Shown: positions 22,748 through 34,515 of the stretch, piece by piece
How positions within the stretch are numbered: the stretch's first letter is position 1
How the letters are laid out: each line of letters opens with the position of its first letter
Assembly (NCBI GenBank): GCA_012931725.1
Contig: CM022946.1
Span: 139,452,603 to 139,516,602, forward strand
Reading direction: 5' to 3'
DNA length: 64,000 bases
From: Litsea cubeba
Lineage: Eukaryota > Streptophyta > Magnoliopsida > Laurales > Lauraceae
Made by a program: the position numbers and the translations under genes
Notes under the pieces: model-generated
What the model saw: only the letters and a program-made list of their open reading frames with translations
The model's database searches: none
What the model was told of the DNA's origin: nothing

Positions 22748-22764
22748 TACCTTGAGGGGGCATT
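22748..22764 (+). other. polypurine tract
   Basis: 'ccttgagggggcatt' directly before the 3' LTR start at 22765, the position of the plus-strand primer. Confidence 0.75.
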
Positions 22765-25376
22765 TGTTGACACCAAAAATGTCACTTTGCCTCTTCAAAA
22801 TCCAAAGAGCTACATGAAGTCGCAACCTGCCATAAATAGGCAATGCTACTTCCAAAACATCAAATCTTGTCAGAATCAAATAAAAACTGCAAGATCCTTC
22901 AAGATAGCCAAAAGAGGAGTACACAAGAAGTTTCAGGCCATTTCAAAATCATTTGGCCTAACTTCGCTTCTCCGGCAACTGAAAAGGAGCTCCCGGCGGC
23001 GAAAGTATCGGAGACACTAAATCTTCGATCAAAGCCGATGGATGGTCTCAAAATACATCCAAAAGGCTCCACGTCAAGTTCCGAGTCACAACGTTTGACC
23101 CTACATCAACCCTCGAACAGCTAAATCAAGCTTCTCGGTGGTGAAAACCACCGAGGCCATCACTCACCAGATAGAGCACACGGACGGCTTCAAAATGCTT
23201 ACAAAGGGCTACACGTCAAATTTCAGGTCATTTCGACAACATTAGACCATACTTTGACGCTCGGAAGCCAAATCAGGCCTCTCGGCGGCGAAGCTCCCCG
23301 GGACCATGGTTTCCAGGACAGAACCTATAGATCATCTTAGAATGACTCCAATAGGTTCCCTGTCAAATTTCAAGTCAATCGGACATCAGTTGACCGCACA
23401 TCACACCGCGACATCTTCATCGCAACAAAAGCAAGTCTACTGGTGATAGGACCCCAAACGGCTTCAAAACTCAAACAAAAGCCGATGGTTGGTCTTATTT
23501 ATTGCTCAGGAGGCTTCACCTCAAATTTCAGGTCATTCCGAGATCGTTTGACCCAGTTTCAGCTTCTGACGGAAAATCGGCAGCTCTGCATAACAAAGTC
23601 TTCGGCTTTCTCAGAAAATTGGAAACCTTGCAAAATAAAATGCAAGGATTCTCATCAAGTTTTCTACAGGGAAATCAGGCCAATAAATGATCAAAAATGT
23701 CAAGGAAAAATACAGAAGGAAAAAGAATAAAAAAACAGCAAAAACGGACACAAAACAGGACAAAAGGGGGGAAAACCCCCCCAGGGTCGCAGGCCCCTCT
23801 GACCCTGGCCTAGGGTCGCCTGCCCCTGCGACCCTGGGCCAGGGTCGCCGGCGACCATGGGGCCCGGGAACGCCCGGTGGGCCCCGAAAACCCCATTTTT
23901 CACCATTTTTTCGCGATTCGAAGCGTCCGGCCTCTGGTATTTTCCAAAATTCATACTTTTGATACACCAAATCCTCTGACATCCCTCAAAAACATGGGTT
24001 AATCATCAAGAGTATCAAAAACAACATTGATCGCCACCCGGTCAACCAAAAAAAGTGTGCTTTCTACCCGACCGATCGAGAAATCGACAGGACAGATGGT
24101 ACCGACCCGCTGTTGGCAACCAACACCTAAAGTTACATGGTCATCCGATGTCGATCTACATGAAGATCCATCGATGATCATCGCCAGAAGAATCCCAAAA
24201 GACGCGGCACGGCCCGCGACTCTTCAACTGCTCGGCGACCACTTAATGCGATTAATTGACTAGCTTTATTACAGTCATTAATCCATTTCTTTGGACGGAC
24301 CAATCAGAAGCAAGCATCCGGGAGTTACAAGTCAAGAGATTCATGGCATTTAACCCATGAAACTCCTCCCATCATGGCGATTAAAAGCGATTAAATGCCC
24401 TTAATCTCCTCCGGCCAATCAAAAGCCAAGAAAAAGGAGTTACAAAATAAAGGAATTAATCCTGTAACTCCTCCCACTATGCGGCTTAGTGACAATAAGA
24501 GCCCATAAATCCTCCTAAATGGCTACCTAAAAGCCTATAAATAAGAGAGCTCTCCAAGAAGAAAGGAAAGACCGATAGAAAATCACAAACACACAACAGA
24601 CTGCAGAAAATCTGGAGACTCAGACAGAAAAAGGCATCAGAAGTCTAAGAGAGAAAACTCTGCGGAAATCCTACACCGATCACCGCTACAAGGTGACAAA
24701 AGTCCCTTGGGGGGTACCCCCCCCCCAAGGTCCTTGCCTTCTCCTTCTGCCTCCAAATGGCTTAGACGTGGCTTTTCAGCCCGTCTACTCGGCTTTTTAT
24801 TGGACATAGGACCTCCTTTTGGTCTTTGTCCTCTAAAAACCTTAGGGTATAGCCAAGCCAAGCTAATCAATAGCATCATCTGTTCTCATCTGCATGGATG
24901 ATGGTGAAGTCCACATACGGCTTGCGACCGTCAATCTGAGCGGGTCCCCCACAATCTCCTGAGAAGTTAGATCCTCCTTTTCTTGCTTTTCATTGTAGTT
25001 TGTATTTTTTTTAAAGAGACAAAAATCACAACTCTTGTCTTTCATTATTGATAAGGATTGTAAATCGGCTATAAACGCCAAAATCGGCTATAAATGCCAA
25101 AAAAATTACCTTTCACGGCAAATCAAGAAAATGTCTCTTTTCTTAAATATATGTGCAATGGAAAACTTGAAAGAAGTTGATTTCCTTTTTACTTGCGAAG
25201 GTTGATCTCCGGATCACCACTTGCAATTCCAAGTAAAAATAGAAAATCTGGCACACCCACACAAAAAGAAATGATGATGCACGCCCTTGCCCCCCGGTTA
25301 CGAAAGGGTCGGACCCAAATGGACTCCCACGTCCGCCGACCTCGGTAGGAACAGGCGCCAGGGGCGCGGTCCATCA
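22765..25376 (+). repeat. 3' LTR (LTR family 1), 2612 bp
   Basis: Matches the 5' LTR along its length with scattered substitutions. It differs by a ~33-bp expansion of the GC-rich 'gggtcgc' segment (about 23805-23840) and by fewer GGCTATAAACGCC units. It ends GGTCCATCA and is followed by ATAGT. Confidence 0.95.
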
Positions 25377-25381
25377 ATAGT
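25377..25381. other. target site duplication, right (ATAGT)
   Basis: Copy of 4969-4973. The antisense gene of the outer element resumes in frame right after it. Confidence 0.95.
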
Positions 25382-25922
25382 CAGCTGAAACAGGATAATG
25401 AGACTGTGAAAAAGGAGCTATTCGCTGCTCAAGGAAGGATTACTGCCCTTGAAGCTGCAAGAAAGGCTTCCGATGTAGATCTTGCGGCGGCCCGCAAGAA
25501 GGATACCAAGCTTGAGATTGAGCTCACAGCATCCCGCGAGAGGGCGGCCAGGGTGACCAGACTCGAGACTGAGCTTTCGGCAACCCAAAAGAAGGCAACC
25601 GGGCTTGAGACTGAGCTTGCGAAGGCCCGCGATAGGGCTTCGTTCAGTGAGGCTGAGCTTATGTAGACGCGCGAGAGGGCTTCGGTCAGTAAGGCTGAGC
25701 TCGCACGGACCCGCGAGAGGGTGCTGCTCATGGAGACAAAGGTGAGGGGAGCACACGAGAGGGTTTCCCAGGCACGGAGGGAAGATCTCTGCTACTTTTT
25801 CAGATATTGACCTCTCAGGCTTCGTGCCGACTGAGGCACCTGATGATAGCGGTAGTAGCTCTAGTGAGATTGAGGATGATGAGGATGGAGAGGATGATGA
25901 GGGCAGCAATGAGAGTGATTAG
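25382..25922 (+). pseudogene. antisense PF04195-type gene, 3' part
   Basis: Continuation of the gene at 2758-4973 after the giant insertion. It encodes heptad-like repeats rich in Glu, Ala, Arg and Lys (for example 'ELTASRERAARVTRLETELS'), a long coiled coil. An in-frame TAG near 25664 fits CAG to TAG. A frame break follows near 25785, and then an acidic tail (EDDEDGEDDEGSNESD) ends with TAG at 25920-25922. A coiled coil plus charged tail also ends the PMD-type antisense gene of the giant element. Confidence 0.65.
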
Positions 25923-26400
25923 ATGGCAGGGGACTTTTGCTGTATATATACATATTTTCTTTTTGAAAAGGCAATTTGTAGCCTAACTTTTGGAAATTGA
26001 ATGAATCTTTTCTCACAAAATGTTCTTCATTTTATTCATCTGTTGCTAAACATCAATTGGAGAAAGATAAGCTCTCTGCTGAGCTCCGAGGGAAGATGAG
26101 CTCCGAGGGAAGATCTCTGCTGCTTTTCCAGATATTGACCTCTTAGGCTTCGTGCCGACTGAGGCACCTGATGATAGCTGTAGTAGCTCTGGTGAGATCG
26201 AGGACGATGAGGATGGAGAGGATGATGAGGGCAGCAATGAGAGTGATTAGATGGCAGGCGACTTTTGCTGTATATATACATATTTTCTTTTTGGAAAAGG
26301 CAATTTGTAGCCTAACTTTTGGAAATTGAATGAATCTTTTCTTACAAAATGTTCTTCATTTTATTCATCTGTTGCTAAACATCAATAGGAGAAAGATAAA
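25785..26400 (+). repeat. 328-bp tandem duplication
   Basis: The gene tail and 3' flank are duplicated. 'gatattgacctct' lies at 25803 and 26131, and 'gttgctaaacatcaat' at ~26042 and ~26370. The second copy repeats the acidic tail and its stop near 26249. Confidence 0.85.
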
Positions 26401-26439
26401 ATTTAATCAGGCCCCACACCCTCACTACTCTGGCTCCCG

Positions 26440-26871
26440 TACAATACTATTGATAGTACCTCTTCAAATGTTCCGCGTTCCATGGATGAAGTAAGACCTT
26501 TCCCTCATAATTCTGAATCCTATAGGTGCCTGGCCTTACTACTTCTGTTATGAGGTACGCCCTTCCCAACTTGGTCCCAGCTTTCCTCCGCGAGAGTCTT
26601 TCGTGGCGAGGATCACCTTTTTAGGACTAGGTCTCCCGGTTGAAATGAACGAGGCTTCACCCTCGAGTTATAGTATCTTGCCATGTGCCGTTTGTACTAT
26701 GCATTGCGGACCATAGACATCTCCCTTGCCTCCTCTATCAAATCGAGGTTGATGCGGAGTGCTTTCTCGTTGGTGACGAGGTCATGGAGGTGGACCCTTA
26801 AGGAAGGTAGTCTTATTTCGACAGGGATGACTGCCTCAGTCCCATAAGAGAGAGAAAAAGGGGTTTCCAAA
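26440..26871 (-). pseudogene. integrase C-terminal remnant, old element
   Basis: On the minus strand this reads as a gypsy integrase C-terminal region (TPFSLSYGTEAVIPVEIRLPS then LVTNEKALRINLDLIEEA, RYYNSRVKPRSFQPGDLVL), with stops and a frame break. It converges with the antisense gene ending at 25922. This is the same pol/antisense layout as in the giant element, so I assign it to the old element with LTR 1931-2504. It is cut at 26871 by LTR family 1 sequence. Confidence 0.75.
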
Positions 26872-27218
26872 ACTGGCTATAAACGCTAAAAATCGGCTAT
26901 AAATGCCAAAACTGGCTATAAACGCCAAAATCGGCTATAAATGCAAAAAAAAAATTCGCCTTTCACGGCAAATCAAGAAAAATGTCTCTTTTCTTAAATA
27001 TATGTGCAATGGAAACTTGAAAGAAGTTGATTTCCTTTTTACTTGCGAAGGTCGATCTCCGGATCACCACTTGTAATTTCAAGTAAAATAGAAAATCTGG
27101 CACACCCACACAAAAAAATGTTGATGCACGCCTTTGCCCCCCGGTTACAAAAGGGTCGGATCAAACGGACTCACACGTCCGCCGACCTCGGTAGAACCAA
27201 GCAAAAGCGCTATCCATC
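26872..27218 (+). repeat. LTR family 1, 3' fragment
   Basis: Only the last ~347 bp of the LTR, starting inside the GGCTATAAACGCC units and ending CTATCCATCA. A PBS like that of the giant element follows. Confidence 0.85.
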
Positions 27219-27789
27219 AAGCTGGCACACCCGGTGGGACTCGTTCATTTGAGAACACGATGCTAGAAATGAAATATTTGCATATCATATCTTTTGCTCT
27301 ATACTTATACTTCTTTTCTCGGTTCCTTGGCTACTTTCTAATTGGTGGCCTATGTTGGATTCCGCATCTAAAAAAAATGAGATTAGATTTTTTAGAAATT
27401 TCCAATTCTTCGAATTTATCTCCACTCTTTATATAGTCCTGTGGCACAAGCTATTATAAAGAAAATGGGCTATGACGCTCAAAACACAGTCGGTTTAGGG
27501 GAAGGCCGCGGTATTCTCACGCCATTGGGGCCCGCCTTGACCAAAAGCTAGCTGGAAGATTGGAGACTCTACGGCCATGTAGAAAATTTTTTTACACGGG
27601 TTAGGGTATGATCCCGATACTCCTCTGAGACAGTTGAAACAAAGGCTTAATAGTCGACTTACCGACCAAGCTCAACATCTCAAGTCCATGAAGACATCGA
27701 TCTCCCTGAATATCTCTTCGATGAGTCACCTGACAAAGATCCAGGAAGCTCGTCCAATTGGTACGATTTCTCTGACGATGAAGAGGAAT
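26872..27789 (+). repeat. left arm of ~0.9-kb inverted repeat
   Basis: Matches the reverse complement of 30014-30931, nearly identically between 27000 and 27789 (a 100-residue test frame differs at one position). The arms hold LTR end, PBS, leader and a pol linker start. Confidence 0.9.
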
Positions 27790-28089
27790 TGTCCAATGGC
27801 ACAGACGTGTGGTCTTCTGACCCAGAAGAATCCTTGTCTCCAAAAGAAGTACCCTACTTCGACCCAATTTCAACAGGCAATTGGGATCATCTCATAGCAA
27901 ACCTTGAGAGAATTACCGATCAAGAAGACCCGTGGAAAGGAACAAAACATTGGTCTGGAAATGTCCTTGAAACCCCAGAAGGTTTCGTAGAGCTGGAAGC
28001 CTCCGAAAATATTGTGGAGAAAACACCTTCGAACCTTCCAACAGAAGTTTTTGTTCAAAAGATAGACTTGGGAACACCAGATAACCCAC
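27219..28089 (+). pseudogene. leader plus G-patch/acidic pol linker remnant
   Basis: PBS and leader (27219-27440) match the giant element at 7592-7815. They are joined directly to a pol N-terminal linker at 27441, so gag is deleted. The linker begins with a G-patch-like stretch (AIIKKMGYDAQNTVGLGEG) and continues as an acidic region (NWYDFSDDEEE, WSSDPEESLSP). Several stops interrupt it (for example near 27548 and 27608). It ends at the TRIM LTR at 28090. Confidence 0.6.
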
Positions 28090-28701
28090 TGTTGGGGATG
28101 TGCAACCAAAGTCCCACATCGGCTAGAATTGGGAAAGATTATGGGCATATAAGTTAGACTAAGTACTCCATTGGTATGAGGCCTTTTGGGTAGAACCCAA
28201 GAACAAATCCATGAGGGCTTAGGCCCAAAGTGGACAATATCATATCAATGTGGAGTTTGTGACGGTCCACCTCTCTAACAAGTGGTATCAGAGCCCAGGC
28301 CCAGACTTAGCTCGGAGAATCCTCAGATTGCCAAATAAAAGGTGGTGGGCCCAGTGATGCGCAGGAAAAGCGCAGTACTCACGATTGGTGGATCCGTGGT
28401 GAAGCTCTCGAGTTGGCTCTTCTCGATGGAGCGGACGGATGGATGATCGTTTGAGGGGAGGCCCGGTAAAAATATCCAAAGAGATATGGTCCTTTGTTTG
28501 AGGGGAGGATTGTTGGGGATGTGCAACCAAAGTCCCACATCGGCTAGAATTGGGAAAGATCATGGGCATATAAGTTGGACTAAGTACTCCATTGGTATGA
28601 GGCCTTTTGGGTAGAACCCAAGAACAAATCCATGAGGGCTTAGTCCCAAAGTGGACAATATCATATCAATGTGGAGTTTGTAGTGGTCCACTGTCCTAAC
28701 A
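28090..28701 (+). mobile_element. TRIM element, 191-bp LTRs
   Basis: Two LTRs of 191 bp, 28090-28280 and 28511-28701. Both start TGTTGGGGATG and end CTAACA, with only a few differences. The first is followed by a tRNA-iMet-type PBS (TGGTATCAGAGC at 28283). The 230-bp interior has no gene and ends with the purine tract 'gaggggaggat'. The second LTR is also the 5' LTR of the copia fragment that follows. Confidence 0.9.
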
Positions 28702-29683
28702 AGTGGTATCAGAGCAAAGTTAGGATTTTTCTTAGGGTTAGGGTTGCACGAGGATCAAGGCTTGGAGGATACTGTGATCCGACGATTAGGCGAGCCACGT
28801 GGATCAGACTGACGGAGATTCTGCATACCAGAGAGGAGGAAAACCAAATAGGGTTTTTTCAATCCTTGTGGTTGCCCCAGATCAAAAATTCCCAGACACC
28901 ACGCGCCGTCGCCGTCGCCGGAGAAGACAGCCGAGACCCGGACTGCCTTCATTGTGCGCAGAACCCAACCATGCATATCACTGCTGTTACCTGTGTGCGC
29001 AGCACATCTCCGCACGTCGCCGGAAATCAAGGTGCCGCGTCCAGTCATCACCGGACTTGAAGGAGAAATGAACCCAGTTTCGTTTGCAGCTCAGAGAAAC
29101 AAACGCAGTTTCGTTTGCAGATCTGAGATCGGACCGGAACAGACCCTGTTTCTGGTCGCGTCAGCAAGTCGCCGGACCAGAGTCCGCCGCCGCCATGCTG
29201 TCCCCGCCGCTGCATCATCACCAGAAAGGAAGAAGGAAGAAGCAGTAAGACACTGCGTTTTTTCCTTTTCAGTTGCAGAACCGATTCGACGAAGAAGAAG
29301 AAGGAAAGACCCAGATTGGGTCGGTTCGTTGCCAGTTCCAGTCCAGGTCAGTTCTGACCTGGCCCAGTCCGCGCACAGGAAGCCCAGCGTAACAGTTGGG
29401 TCAGTTTCCAGGCCCAGATCCAGTTCGGGTCAGTTCTGACCCGTCCGCAGGAGAAGCCCAGCGCAACAGCCAGCAGACGCTGACGTCAGCAGCACGTTAG
29501 CAGTTCGGTCAAACCACAGAGTTGACCAGATTGACGGCCAGAATTCATTCTCAGTTTTCGGAGCCATCCGGACTCCGATTTGAGCTCCGTTTCTTCCTAC
29601 AGATTCGCGTCGACGAGATCTACAAAGTTAACGGAACGGATTGACCGTTTGAAGTTCTGAAAAAGGAGCAGATTTCAGACATA
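28702..29683 (+). other. copia leader, no gene
   Basis: Begins with a second PBS (TGGTATCAGAGC at 28704) and runs ~980 bp to the gag ATG. It is GC-richer than its surroundings. Open frames here are Arg-rich composition artefacts on both strands. Confidence 0.6.
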
Positions 29684-30013
29684 ATGGCAAACAAGGCTAC
29701 AGCAGCAGGTATCAAATTTGAAATTCAGAAATTTGATGGCAAAATTAATTTTGGCTTGTGGCAAAGGAGAATGAAAAATATCTTGATTCAACAAGGAATC
29801 AAAGTAGCATTGCTTGGCAAGGAAAAGAAGCCTGATGGAAGATGATGAGTGGGCGGATATCGATGAAAGAGCCATGAGCTCTATTGAGCAGTACCTCTCT
29901 GACGAAGTTATGTTCAATATGGAAGAGGAATCTGCAAAGGACCTATGGGAAAAGCTCGAGAAGCTATACATGGGTAAGAATCTGACAAACAAGCTACACC
30001 TGAAGAAATGTCA
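29684..30013 (+). pseudogene. gag: Ty1/copia gag, truncated
   Basis: ATG at 29684, then a copia-type gag N-terminus (KFDGKINFGLWQRRM, EWADIDERAMSSIEQYLSDEV, KLYMGKNLTNKLHLKK), as in the UBN2/DUF4219 families. A single frameshift lies near 29835. The frame is cut at 30013, where the right inverted-repeat arm starts. RT, integrase and a 3' LTR are absent. Confidence 0.85.
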
Positions 30014-30931
30014 GATTCCTCTTCATCGTCAGAGAAATCGTACCAATTGGACGAGCTTCCTGGATCTTTGTCAGGTGACTCATCGAAGAGATATTCAGGG
30101 AGATCGATGTCTTCATGGACTTGAGATGTTGAGCTTGGTCGGTAAGTCGACTATTAAGCCTTTGTTTCAACTGTCTCAGAGGAGTATCGGGATCATACCC
30201 TAACCCGTGTAAAAAAATTTTCTACATGACCGTAGAGTCTCCAATCTTCCAGCTAGCTTTTGGTCAAGGCGGGCCCCAATGGCGTGAGAATACCGCGGCC
30301 TTCCCCTAAACCGACTGCGTTTTGAGCGTCATAGCCCATTTTCTTTATAATAGCTTGTGCCACAGGACTATATAAAGAGTGGAGATAAATTCGAAGAATT
30401 GGAAATTTCTAAAAAATCTAATCTCATTTTTTTTAGATGCGGAATCCAACATAGGCCACCAATTAGAAAGTAGCCAAGGAATCGAGAAAAGAAGTATAAG
30501 TATAGAGCAAAAGATATGATATGCAAATATTTCATTTCTAGCATCGTGTTCTCAAATGAACGAGTCCCACCGGGTGTGCCAGCTTGATGGATAGCGCTTT
30601 TTCTTGGTTCTACCGAGGTCGGCGGACGTGTGAGTCCGTTTGATCCGACCCTTTTGTAACCGGGGGGCAAAGGCGTGCATCAACATTTTTTTGTGTGGGT
30701 GTGCCAGATTTTCTATTTTACTTGAAATTACAAGTGGTGATCCGGAGATCGACCTTCGCAATAAAAAGGAAATCAACTTCTTTCAAGTTTCCGTTGTACA
30801 TATATTTAAGAAAAGAGACATTTTTCTTGATTTGCCGTGAAAGGCGGTTTTTTTTTTTTTGCATTTATAGCCGATTTTTAGCGTTTATAGCCGGTTTTGG
30901 CATTTATAGCCGATTTTGGCGTTTATAGCCG
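30014..30931 (-). repeat. right arm of ~0.9-kb inverted repeat
   Basis: Reverse complement of 26872-27789. It contains, in reverse order, the linker start, leader, PBS complement (about 30566-30584) and the LTR 3' end from 30587. Confidence 0.9.
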
Positions 30932-31939
30932 ATTTACAATTCTTATCAATAATGAAAGACAAGAGTTGTGATTTTGTCTCTTTTGAAAAAATACAAACTA
31001 CAATGAAAAGCAAGAAAAGGAGGATCTACCTTCTCAGGAGATTGTGGGGGACTCATTCAGATTGACGGTCGCAAGCCATGTGTGGACTTCGCCATCATCC
31101 ATGCAGATGAGAACATATGATGCTCTTGATTCGCTTGGTTTGGCTATAACCTCAGATTTTTAGAGGACAAAGACCAAGAGGAGGTCCTATGTCCAATAAA
31201 AAGCTAAATAGACGAGCTGAAAAGCCACGTCTAAGCCATTGGAGGCAGAAGGAGAAGTCAAGGACCTTGGGAGTACCCCCCAAGGGACTTTTGTCACTTT
31301 GTAGCGGTGGCCGGTGCAGAACTTCAACAGAGTTTTCTCTCTTTCTTCCTCTTAGATTTATGATGCCTTTTTCTGTCTGGATTTCCGGATTGTCCGAAGT
31401 CTCCTGGAATGCTTGGGATGCTCTCCTATTTATAGGCTCTTGGTAGCCATTTAGGAGGGTTTATGAGCTTTTATTGTCATTAAGCCGCATAATGGGAGGA
31501 GTTACATGATTTAATTCCTTTATTTTATAACTCCTTTTTCTTGGCTTCTGATTGGCCGGTGGAGATTGAGGGCATTTAATCGCCTTTACTTGCCATGATG
31601 GGAGAAGTTTCATGGGTTAAATGCCATGAATCAATTGACTTGTAACTCCCGGATGCTTGCTTCTGATTGGGCCGTCCAAAGAAATGAATTAATGACTACA
31701 ATAAAGCTAGTCAATTAATCACATTAAGTGGTCGCCGAGCAGTGGAAGAGTCGCGGGCCGTGCTGCGTCTTTTGGAATTCTTCTGGCGATGATCATCGAT
31801 GGATCTTCATGTAGATCGACATCGGATGACCATGTAACTTCAGGTATTGGTTGCCAACAGCGGGTCGGTGCCATCTGTCCTGTCGATTTCTCGATCGGTC
31901 GGGTCGAAAGCACACTTTTTTGGTTGACCGGTTGGCGAT
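30587..31939 (-). repeat. LTR family 1, reverse 3' half
   Basis: Reverse-complement LTR corresponding to about 6209-7591 of the 5' LTR, with TATA complement near 31430. It is cut at 31939, where a direct LTR copy begins with its exact TG terminus. Confidence 0.85.
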
Positions 31940-34515
31940 TGTTGACACCAAAAATGTCACTTTGCCTCTTCAAGATCCAAAGAGCTACATGAAGTCGCAA
32001 CCTGCCATAAATAGGCAATGCTGCTTCAAAAAATTAAATCTTGTCAGAATCAAACCAAAACTACAAGATTCTTCCAGACAGCCAAAGAGGAGTACACAAG
32101 AAGTTTCGGGCCATTTCAAAATCATTTGGCCTAACTTCGCTTCTCCGACAGCTGAAAAGGAGCTCTCGGCGGCAAAAGCATCGGAGACACCTAATCTTCG
32201 ATCAGGACCGATGGATAGTCTCAAAATACTTCCAAAAGGCTCCACGTCAAGTTCCGAGTCAAACCGACAACGTTTGACCCTACATCAACCCTCGAACAGC
32301 TAAATCAAGCCTCTCGGTGGCGAGAACCACCAAGGCCATTACTCATCAGATAGAGCACATGGACGGCTTCAAAATGCTTATAAAGGGCTACACGTCAAAT
32401 TTCAGGTCATTTCCACAACATTTGACCATAGTTTGACGCTCGGAAGCCAAATCAGGCCTCTCGGCGGCAAAGCTCTCCGGGACCATGGTTTCCAAGACAG
32501 AGCCTATGGATCATCTTAAAATGACTCCAATAGGTTCCCTGTCAAATTTCAAGTCAATCGGACATCGGTTGACCGCACATCAAACCGCGACATCTTCATC
32601 GCGACAAAAAGCAAGTCTACTGGTGATAGGACCCCAAACGGCTTCAAAACTCAAACAAAAGCCTATGGTTGGTCTTATTTATTGCTCAGGAGGCTTCACG
32701 CCAAATTTCAGGTCATTCCGACATCGTTTGACCCAGTTTCAGCTTCTGACGGAAAATCGGCAGCTCTGCGCGACAAAGTCTTCGGCTTTCTCAGGAAATT
32801 GGAAACTTTGCAAAATAAAATGCAAGGATTCTCATCAGGTTTCCTACAAAGAAATTAGGCCAATAAATGGTCAGAATGTCAAGGAAAAGTACAGGAGAAA
32901 AAAAGAATCGAAAAACAGCAAAAACGGACACAAAACGGGACACAAAAGGGGGAAAACCCCCCCAGGGTCGCCGGCGACCTTGGAACCCGGGGTTGCCGGG
33001 AAGGCCCCGGAAACCCCGGTTTTCGCCATTTTTTCGCGATTCGAAGAGCCCAGCCTCTGGTACTTTCCAAAATTCATGCTTTTGAGACACCAAGTCCTCT
33101 GACATCCGTCCAAAACACGGGTCAATCATCAAGAGTATCGAAAACAATATTGATCGCCACCCGGTCAACCAAAAAAAGTGTGCTTTCTACCCGACCGATC
33201 GAGAAATCGACAGGACAGATGGCACCGACCCGCTGTTGGCAACAAACACCTGAAATTACATGGTCATCTGATGTCGATCTACATGAAGATCCATCGATGA
33301 TCATCGACAGAAGAATCCCAAAAGACGTGGCACGGCCCGCGACTCTTCAGCTGCTCGGCGACCACTTAATGCGATTAATTGACTAACTTTATTACAGTCA
33401 TTAATCCATTTCTTTGGACGGCCCAATCAGAAGCAAGCATTCGGGAGTTACAAGTCAAGAGATTCATGGCATTTAACCCATGAAACTCCTCCCATCATGG
33501 CGATTAAAGGCGATTAAATGCCCTCAATCTCCTCTGGCCAATCAGAAGCCAAGAAAAAGGAGTTACAAAATAAACAATTCAATTTTGTAACTCCTCCCAT
33601 TATGCAGCTTTATGACAATCAAGGCTCATAAACCCTCCTAAATGGCTACCTAAAAGCCTATAAATAGGAGAGCTCTCCAAGAAGAACAGGACATCAGAAA
33701 AAAGCACAAACACACAGACAGACAGAAGCACAGAAATCCAGAGAAAGGAAAAAGAGAGAAAACTCTGCGAAAGTTCTACACCGGCCACCGCAACAAGGTG
33801 ACAAAAGTCCCTTGGGGGGTACCCCCCCAAGGTCCTTGCCTTCTCCTCCTGCCTCCAATGGCTTAGATGTGGCTTTTCAGCCCGTCTACTCGGCTTTTTA
33901 TTGGACATAGGACCTCCTTTTGGTCTTTGTCCTCTAAAAACCCGAGGTTATAGCCAAGCCAAGCGAATCAATAGCATCCTCTGTTCTCATCTGCATGGAT
34001 GATGGCGAAGCCCACATATGGCTTGCGACCGTCAATCTAAACGGGTCCCCCACAATCTCCTGAGAAGTTAGATCCTCCTTTTCTTGCTTTTCATTGTAGT
34101 TTGTATTTTTTCAAAAGAGACAAAAATCACAATTCTTGTCTTTCATTATTGATAAGGATTGTAAATCGGCTATAAACACCAAAAATCGGCTATCAACGCC
34201 AAAATCGGCTATAAACGCCAAAATCGGCTATAAATGCCAAAAAATCGCCTTTCACGGCAAACCAAGAAAAATGTCTCTTTTCTTAAATATATGTGCAATG
34301 TAAAACTTGAAAGAAGTTGATTTCCTTTTTACTTGCGAAGGTTGATCTCCGGATCACCACTTGCAATTCCAAGTAAAAATAGAAAATTTGGCACACCCAC
34401 ACAAAAAAAGAAATGTTGATGCACGCCCCTGCCCCCCGGTTACGAAAGGGTCGGACCCGACGGATTCCCACGTCCGCCGACCTCGGTAGGAACTCGAGCA
34501 GGAGCGCGGTCCATC
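31940..34515 (+). repeat. LTR family 1, near-complete copy
   Basis: Starts TGTTGACACC and ends GGTCCATC, one base short of the family end. It is joined on the right to RT/RNase H sequence of another element. There is no PBS after it or PPT before it, and no matching target duplication, so it is a solo or recombined LTR. Confidence 0.85.

Larger units (their letters stand above)
4974..25376 (+). mobile_element. 20.4-kb Tat/Ogre-like Ty3/gypsy element
   Basis: Complete insertion of 20,403 bp with 5' LTR (4974-7591), PBS, ORF1, gag, partial pol, antisense PMD gene, PPT and 3' LTR (22765-25376). It is flanked by ATAGT on both sides. A second RNase H domain, an ORF upstream of gag and an antisense gene between pol and the 3' LTR are known traits of the Tat/Ogre lineage (maize Grande also has an antisense gene). 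The two LTRs differ by a few percent plus small indels, so it is not brand new. It cannot be autonomous: protease and the RT catalytic core are deleted, and gag and pol carry stops and frameshifts. Confidence 0.95.

Noticed and set aside
28671..29439. Several overlapping Arg-rich frames on both strands
   Set aside because: They fall between the copia PBS and the gag ATG, a leader with GC-rich composition. None has a domain.
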